Assembly (NCBI RefSeq): GCF_015461835.1
Contig: NZ_JACOPX010000003.1
Coordinates: 248,001 to 312,000, forward strand
DNA: 64,000 bases
Origin: Pseudomonas neuropathica
GTDB taxonomy: Bacteria; Pseudomonadota; Gammaproteobacteria; Pseudomonadales; Pseudomonadaceae
Reading direction: 5' to 3'
Below the pieces are notes generated by a model. That model searched no databases and had not been told where the DNA came from. It saw nothing but the letters and a program-made list of their open reading frames with translations. This document shows, one piece after another, positions 59,224-64,000 of this stretch; positions within the stretch are counted from its first letter, which is position 1; each line of letters starts with the position of its first letter. A program made the position numbers and the translations under genes.

Positions 59224-60132
59224 ATGAGTTCTGTTGCTGTGTTCAGCAAGGCCTCGCCGTTCGATGCATTGCAACGCTGGCTACCCAAACTGGTGCTGGC
59301 GCCGAGCATGTTCATCGTGCTGGTGGGCTTCTATGGCTACATCCTGTGGACGTTCATTCTGTCGTTCACCACCTCGACCTTCCTGCCCAACTATAAGTGG
59401 GCCGGTCTGGCGCAATACGCACGGTTGTTCGACAACGACCGCTGGTGGGTCGCGAGCAAAAACCTCGCGGTGTTCGGCGGTATGTTCATCGGCATCACCC
59501 TGGTGATTGGCGTGTTGCTGGCGGTGTTCCTCGACCAGCGTATTCGTCGCGAAGGCTTTATCCGCACCATTTACCTGTACCCGATGGCGCTCTCGATGAT
59601 CGTTACCGGTACCGCATGGAAATGGCTGCTCAACCCGGGCATGGGCCTGGACAAATTATTGCGTGACTGGGGCTGGGAAGGCTTCCGTCTCGACTGGCTG
59701 ATCGACCCGGATCGCGTGGTTTACTGCCTGGTGATCGCCGCTGTCTGGCAAGCCTCGGGCTTCATCATGGCGATGTTCCTCGCCGGCCTGCGTGGCGTTG
59801 ACCAATCGATTATCCGCGCTGCACAGATCGACGGCGCGAGCATGCCGACGATCTACTGGAAAGTGGTGCTGCCAAGCCTGCGTCCGGTGTTCTTCAGCGC
59901 GGTGATGATCCTCGCGCACATCGCGATCAAGAGCTTCGACCTGGTCGCGGCGATGACCGCTGGTGGCCCGGGTTATTCCTCCGACCTGCCGGCGATGTTC
60001 ATGTATTCCTTCACCTTCAGTCGCGGCCAGATGGGCATGGGCTCGGCCAGTGCGATTCTGATGCTCGGTGCGATCCTCGCGATCATCGTGCCTTACCTGT
60101 ATTCCGAGCTGAGGACCAAGCGCAATGACTAG
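59224..60132 (+). CDS. gtsB: Glucose ABC transporter permease GtsB
   Basis: A 302-residue inner-membrane permease with six helices. The binding-protein-dependent permease signature (EAA loop) reads RAAQIDGASMPTIYWKVVLPSLRP. It contacts GtsC and the ATPase GtsD. Its end overlaps gtsC by 8 bp. The first helix is at about 27-50. Confidence 0.94.
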   Translation: MSSVAVFSKASPFDALQRWLPKLVLAPSMFIVLVGFYGYILWTFILSFTTSTFLPNYKWAGLAQYARLFDNDRWWVASKNLAVFGGMFIGITLVIGVLLAVFLDQRIRREGFIRTIYLYPMALSMIVTGTAWKWLLNPGMGLDKLLRDWGWEGFRLDWLIDPDRVVYCLVIAAVWQASGFIMAMFLAGLRGVDQSIIRAAQIDGASMPTIYWKVVLPSLRPVFFSAVMILAHIAIKSFDLVAAMTAGGPGYSSDLPAMFMYSFTFSRGQMGMGSASAILMLGAILAIIVPYLYSELRTKRND

Positions 60133-60970
60133 TCTCGCTGCCAAACCTGCGATCAGCCTGAGTCGCATCGCGATCTACGCGGTGCTGATCCTCGCCGTAC
60201 TGCTTTATCTGGTGCCGCTGGTGGTCATGTTGCTGACCAGCTTCAAGACCCCGGAAGACATCAGCACCGGCAACCTGTTGAGCTGGCCGACCGTGGTCAG
60301 CGGCATTGGCTGGGTCAAGGCCTGGGCCACGGTTGACGGTTACTTCTGGAACTCGATCAAGATCACCGTTCCGGCCGTAATCATCTCCACCGCCATCGGT
60401 GCATTGAACGGTTATGTGCTGTCGTTCTGGCGCTTCCGTGGTTCGCAGTTGTTCTTCGGTCTGCTGTTGTTCGGCTGCTTCCTGCCGTTCCAGACCGTGC
60501 TGCTGCCGGCCTCGTTCACCCTCGGCAAGATGGGCCTGGCGAGCACCACCACCGGTCTGGTGTTTATCCACGTGGTTTACGGTCTGGCGTTCACCACGCT
60601 GTTCTTCCGTAACTACTACGTGAGCATTCCGGATGCGCTGGTGAAAGCTGCACGCCTCGACGGCGCGGGTTTCTTCACGATTTTCCGCCGCATCATTCTG
60701 CCGATGTCGACGCCGATCATCATGGTTTGCCTGATCTGGCAGTTCACCCAGATCTGGAACGACTTCCTGTTCGGTGTGGTGTTCTCCAGCGGCGATTCGC
60801 AACCGATCACGGTGGCGCTGAACAACCTGGTAAACACCAGCACCGGCGCCAAGGAATACAACGTTGATATGGCAGCGGCGATGATCGCCGGCCTGCCGAC
60901 CCTGCTGGTCTATGTGGTCGCAGGCAAGTATTTCGTGCGCGGGCTGACAGCCGGCGCAGTCAAGGGGTAA
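60125..60970 (+). CDS. gtsC: Glucose ABC transporter permease GtsC
   Basis: A 281-residue inner-membrane permease of the MalG type. The EAA loop is KAARLDGAGFFTIFRRIILPMSTP. Six helices are predicted and the N-terminus is IAIYAVLILAVLLYLVPLVVM. It overlaps gtsB and ends 2 bp before gtsD. Confidence 0.94.
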   Translation: MTSLAAKPAISLSRIAIYAVLILAVLLYLVPLVVMLLTSFKTPEDISTGNLLSWPTVVSGIGWVKAWATVDGYFWNSIKITVPAVIISTAIGALNGYVLSFWRFRGSQLFFGLLLFGCFLPFQTVLLPASFTLGKMGLASTTTGLVFIHVVYGLAFTTLFFRNYYVSIPDALVKAARLDGAGFFTIFRRIILPMSTPIIMVCLIWQFTQIWNDFLFGVVFSSGDSQPITVALNNLVNTSTGAKEYNVDMAAAMIAGLPTLLVYVVAGKYFVRGLTAGAVKG

Positions 60971-60972
60971 TC

Positions 60973-62133
60973 ATGGCAACGCTCGAACTTCGCAACGTCA
61001 ACAAGACCTACGGTGCCGGCCTGCCGGACACCCTGAAGAACATCGAACTGTCGATCAAGGACGGTGAATTCCTGATCCTCGTCGGCCCGTCGGGCTGCGG
61101 CAAGTCGACCCTGATGAACTGCATCGCCGGTCTGGAAACCATCACCGGCGGCGCGATCATGATCGGCGATCAGGACGTCAGCGGCATGAGCCCGAAGGAT
61201 CGTGACATCGCCATGGTGTTCCAGTCCTACGCGCTGTACCCGACCATGAGCGTGCGCGAGAACATCGAATTCGGTCTGAAGATCCGCAAGATGCCGCAGT
61301 CGGCGATCGACGAAGAAGTCGCGCGCGTCGCCAAGCTGTTGCAGATCGAACACCTGCTGAACCGCAAGCCAGGTCAGCTCTCCGGTGGTCAGCAACAGCG
61401 CGTGGCGATGGGCCGTGCACTGGCGCGTCGGCCGAAGATCTACCTGTTCGATGAACCGCTGTCCAACCTCGACGCCAAGCTGCGCGTCGAGATGCGCACC
61501 GAAATGAAACTGATGCACCAGCGCCTGAAAACCACCACGGTCTACGTGACCCACGACCAGATCGAAGCAATGACTCTGGGCGACAAGGTGGCGGTGATGA
61601 AGGACGGCATCATCCAGCAGTTCGGCACGCCAAAAGAGATCTACAACGATCCGGCCAACCTGTTCGTCGCGAGTTTCATCGGTTCGCCGCCGATGAACTT
61701 CATTCCGCTGCGCCTGCAGCGCAAGGACGGTCGTCTGCTGGCGCTGCTCGACAGCGGTCAGGCGCGCTGCGAGTTACCGATGAGTATGCAGGACGCCGGC
61801 CTTGAAGATCGCGAAGTGATCCTCGGCCTGCGCCCGGAGCAAATCGTGCTGGCGAACGGCGAGGGCAATGGTCTGCCGAGCATTCGTGCCGAAGTGCAGG
61901 TCACCGAGCCGACCGGTCCGGACACCCTGGTGTTCGTCAACCTCAATGACACCAAAGTCTGCTGCCGTCTGGCGCCGGATGTGGCACCGCAGGTGGGCGA
62001 GAACCTGACGCTGCAATTCGATCCGTCGAAAGTGCTGTTGTTTGATGCCAACACCGGTGAGCGCCTCGGCACTGCCGGTCAACCACAGACCGATGCGCGG
62101 TCTGCGAACGTGGCGCAATTCAAAGGCCGCTGA
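60973..62133 (+). CDS. gtsD: Sugar ABC transporter ATPase GtsD (MalK/UgpC type)
   Basis: A 386-residue ATPase of the sugar-importer class. Walker A is GPSGCGKST, the Q-loop is in FQSYALYPTMSV, the signature is LSGGQQQRVAMGRAL, Walker B is LFDEPLSNLDAKLR, and the H-loop is YVTHDQIEAMTLGD. A C-terminal TOBE-like regulatory domain covers about residues 240-386. Proteins of this type often serve several sugar importers. Confidence 0.95.
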   Translation: MATLELRNVNKTYGAGLPDTLKNIELSIKDGEFLILVGPSGCGKSTLMNCIAGLETITGGAIMIGDQDVSGMSPKDRDIAMVFQSYALYPTMSVRENIEFGLKIRKMPQSAIDEEVARVAKLLQIEHLLNRKPGQLSGGQQQRVAMGRALARRPKIYLFDEPLSNLDAKLRVEMRTEMKLMHQRLKTTTVYVTHDQIEAMTLGDKVAVMKDGIIQQFGTPKEIYNDPANLFVASFIGSPPMNFIPLRLQRKDGRLLALLDSGQARCELPMSMQDAGLEDREVILGLRPEQIVLANGEGNGLPSIRAEVQVTEPTGPDTLVFVNLNDTKVCCRLAPDVAPQVGENLTLQFDPSKVLLFDANTGERLGTAGQPQTDARSANVAQFKGR

Positions 62134-62140
62134 AGAACAG

Positions 62141-62230
62141 TGTAGGAGTGAGCCTGCTCGCGATGACGGTGTATCAGTCGACAGAGATGTTGAATGTAAA
62201 ACCGCTATCGCGAGCAGGCTCACTCCTACA
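62141..62230. repeat. REP-like inverted pair, family B
   Basis: Facing TGTAGGAGTGAGCCTGCTCG arms between gtsD and oprB; the left arm continues GATGACGG and the right arm starts CCGCTATCG. Confidence 0.87.
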
Positions 62231-62297
62231 AGGAGCACGCGGTGGATTGCCTGTAATCCATCGCACTTTATGTAAACCGCGTTAGATAAAAACAGTT

Positions 62298-62308
62298 AAT
62301 AACAATAA
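62298..62308 (+). promoter_or_regulatory. Candidate Hfq/Crc (CA) motif before oprB
   Basis: AATAACAATAA fits AANAANAA, 16 nt before the ATG and 5 nt before the GAGG ribosome-binding site. Confidence 0.55.
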
Positions 62309-62324
62309 AGACGAGGATGTAGGG

Positions 62325-63674
62325 ATGAAAAAGAAACACGTCAATGCCCGGTTGATCTGCCAAGTGTCGGCTGCGGCGGCCTTGGTGCTGGCCGGTAACG
62401 CCATGGCGGCGGATGCCTTCAGTTCCGATTCGAAATGGATGACCGGCGACTGGGGTGGCGAGCGTACCAAGCTGATCGAGCAGGGTATCGACATCAAGGC
62501 TGACTACGTTGGGGAAGTCGGTGGCAACCTGCACGGTGGCTACAACGACGACAAGACCGCGCGTTACGCTGACCAGTTCGGTCTGGGCGTGGCACTCGAT
62601 CTGCAAAAGCTGTGGGGCTGGGATAACACTCAGGCGAAGATCCAGCTGACCAACCGTAACGGCTACAACATCTCCAACGACCGCGTTGGCGATCCGCGTG
62701 CCGGCACCTTGAGTTCGTCGCAAGAAGTTTACGGCCGTGGCCACATGGTGCGTCTGACCCAGTTGTGGATTCAGCACCAGTTCTTCGACAACAAACTCGA
62801 CGTCAAGGCCGGTTACTTCGGTGAAGGCGAAGACTTCAACACCTTCCCGTGCGACTTCCAGAACCTCGCGTTCTGCGGTTCCCAAGTGGGTAACTGGGCA
62901 ACCAACATCTGGTACAACTGGCCGGTCAGCCAGGCCGCGATCCGCGTGAAGTACAACATCAACGACGAGCTCTACGCGCAGATCGGTGCGTACAACCAGA
63001 ACCCGTCGCAGCTGGAACACGGCAACGGCTTCAAGCTCAGCGGCAGCGGCACCAAAGGTACTGTGTTGCCGGTTGAGTTGGTCTGGTCGCCGAAGGTCAA
63101 CAGCCTGCCGGGCGAATACCGCGTCGGTTACTACAAGAGCACGGCGGACGCCGACGACGTTCGTGAAGACGTCAACGGTTTCGACGCCGCCACCACTGGC
63201 GACGCGTACAAAACCCACAGCAGCAAAAGCGGCTACTGGTTCGTGGCGCAACAGCAACTCACCAGCCACAACGGTGATGCTTCTCGCGGTCTGAATATCG
63301 CGGCCAACGCCACGTTCCACGACAAAGACACCAACTTCATCGACAACTACCAGTCGGTGATGTTTGTCTACAAAGGCCCGTTCGACGCGCGTCCGAAGGA
63401 TGACGTCGGCATTGGCGCGGCGCGTATCCACGTCAACGACGACGTGAAGAAAAACGCCGAGCTGCTGAATGCTTCCAACGGTGTTTCGGACTACGACAAT
63501 CCGGTGTTCTCGCCGATTCGTGAAACCGAATACAACTACGAGATCAACTACGGCTTCCACGTCACCAACTGGCTGACCGTACGTCCTAACCTGCAGTACA
63601 TCACTCACCCGGGCGGTGTGGATGAAGTGGACAACGCTTTGGTCGCTGGCCTGAAAATTCAGTCTACGTTCTAA
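62325..63674 (+). CDS. oprB: Carbohydrate-selective outer membrane porin OprB
   Basis: A 449-residue porin for glucose and related sugars. The signal peptide is cleaved after NAMA (about residue 28). The mature start has ADAFSSDSKWMTGDWGGERT, the family hallmark (DWGG-R). Barrel segments such as GHMVRLTQLWIQHQFF and the C-terminus ALVAGLKIQSTF, ending in Phe, are as expected. It is the last gene of the gts cluster and is closed by a strong terminator. Confidence 0.96.
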   Translation: MKKKHVNARLICQVSAAAALVLAGNAMAADAFSSDSKWMTGDWGGERTKLIEQGIDIKADYVGEVGGNLHGGYNDDKTARYADQFGLGVALDLQKLWGWDNTQAKIQLTNRNGYNISNDRVGDPRAGTLSSSQEVYGRGHMVRLTQLWIQHQFFDNKLDVKAGYFGEGEDFNTFPCDFQNLAFCGSQVGNWATNIWYNWPVSQAAIRVKYNINDELYAQIGAYNQNPSQLEHGNGFKLSGSGTKGTVLPVELVWSPKVNSLPGEYRVGYYKSTADADDVREDVNGFDAATTGDAYKTHSSKSGYWFVAQQQLTSHNGDASRGLNIAANATFHDKDTNFIDNYQSVMFVYKGPFDARPKDDVGIGAARIHVNDDVKKNAELLNASNGVSDYDNPVFSPIRETEYNYEINYGFHVTNWLTVRPNLQYITHPGGVDEVDNALVAGLKIQSTF

Positions 63675-63712
63675 CGCGTCTGCGATAAGCTCCTCTCTAT
63701 GTGCGCATATTT

Positions 63713-63742
63713 GCGGACAGCCCAGGCTGTCCGCTTTTTTTT
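63713..63742 (+). terminator. Terminator of the gts-oprB cluster
   Basis: GCGGACAGCC, CA and GGCTGTCCGC are followed by eight T: a 10-bp perfect stem with a minimal loop. Confidence 0.92.
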
Positions 63743-63788
63743 GGGGGGTTTGCGCAGCCCATGACAGTTGAATTCGGAACCGTGGCAA

Positions 63789-64000
63789 ATGCATGAGCAT
63801 CCGCTACAACGCTTCTTCAAATCCCTGCGTGAACAACCGGTGTTCGCCTGGGAGCGCTATCAGATGCGCGACGTGTTGGTGATCGATCATCCGCTGTGTC
63901 AGGCGGTGTTCAGTCGTCAGGGTGCGCAGTTGCTGCACTTTCAGCCGCGCGGGCAAAAGCCGTGGTTGTGGTGTGCGGCGAAGTGGCCGCATGTCGGCGC
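63789..64000 (+). CDS. D-hexose-6-phosphate mutarotase, N-terminal part
   Basis: The first 70 residues of a YeaD-like aldose-1-epimerase, cut by the right edge. The frame from the ATG at 63789 reads RFFKSLREQPVFAWERY, then VLVIDHPLCQAVFSRQG and QLLHFQPRGQKPWLWC, the typical start of this family. It follows oprB by 115 bp in the same direction, beyond a terminator. The product would interconvert the anomers of glucose-6-phosphate. Other family members act on galactose, so the exact substrate is not certain. Confidence 0.82.
   Translation, partial: MHEHPLQRFFKSLREQPVFAWERYQMRDVLVIDHPLCQAVFSRQGAQLLHFQPRGQKPWLWCAAKWPHVG

Noticed and set aside
11358-62230. REP pairs considered as a CRISPR array
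   Set aside because: The repeats are palindromic pairs spread over many intergenic sites, not regularly spaced direct repeats with unique spacers, and no cas gene is present.

Overview
The window reads as chromosomal DNA of a fluorescent Pseudomonas, most likely of the P. fluorescens group. The evidence is a GC-rich coding bias, a Pal/OprL lipoprotein matching what I remember of the Pseudomonas protein, Pseudomonas-type gene clusters (arcDABC, gcs2 with GcsR, gap/edd/glk/gltRS/gtsABCD/oprB), and many REP-like intergenic palindromes typical of this group. No prophage, insertion sequence with a transposase, CRISPR array or rRNA operon is visible. Almost all of the window is core genome in good order.

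Layout. 1-3.2 kb: a cut-off membrane sensor, panE, yajQ and an MscS channel. 3.3-8.6 kb: an OprD-family porin, a HIT protein, slyX, a membrane cold-shock-domain protein, dps, a ribbon-helix-helix protein and an FmdB zinc ribbon. 8.6-21 kb: aspS, yebC/pmpR, ruvCAB, the ybgC-tolQRAB-pal-cpoB envelope operon, queE-queC and tRNA-Lys(TTT). 21-23.2 kb: nadA, an RDD membrane protein and a small cold-shock protein. 23.6-31.7 kb, minus strand: glycine cleavage and serine deamination (gcvH-gcvP-sdaA-gcvT) with the sigma-54 activator GcsR. Three 18-bp repeats and a -24/-12 promoter can be read directly in front of gcvH. 31.9-37.2 kb, minus strand: the arginine deiminase operon arcDABC plus a small DUF5064 gene. 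A second ArcD-like antiporter is transcribed divergently and translationally coupled to an alkA glycosylase gene (37.6-39.9 kb). 40-44.3 kb: a family III CoA-transferase-like protein, a chemoreceptor and a YbaN protein. 44.5-49.6 kb: a haem system made of an ECF sigma factor, a FecR anti-sigma, a TonB receptor with an STN signalling domain, and haem oxygenase, preceded by a clear Fur palindrome. 49.7-64 kb: the periplasm-to-Entner-Doudoroff glucose module gap / edd-glk-gltR-gltS-AGE isomerase-gtsABCD-oprB, ending in a cut-off hexose-phosphate mutarotase.

How the genes work together. OprB and GtsABCD bring sugar in, Glk and Edd start the Entner-Doudoroff route, and Gap takes the triose. GltR/GltS and HexR-type operators give local control, and A-rich leader motifs suggest shared Hfq/Crc repression. 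The glycine and arginine regions are catabolic units, each with its own local control signals.

The intergenic DNA carries four families of short repeats. Three are REP-like pairs: A, GTGGGAGCGAGCTTGCTCGC; B, GTAGGAGTGAGCCTGCTCGC; C, GTAGGAGCTGCCGAAGGCTG. The fourth is a CCCTCACCC-ended family (D) with two full-length MITE-like copies. I did not find a clearly new multi-gene system. The most unusual items are the MITE-like pair, the apparently permuted CoA-transferase-like protein, the divergent duplicate antiporter coupled to alkA, and the regulatory wiring of the glucose cluster.
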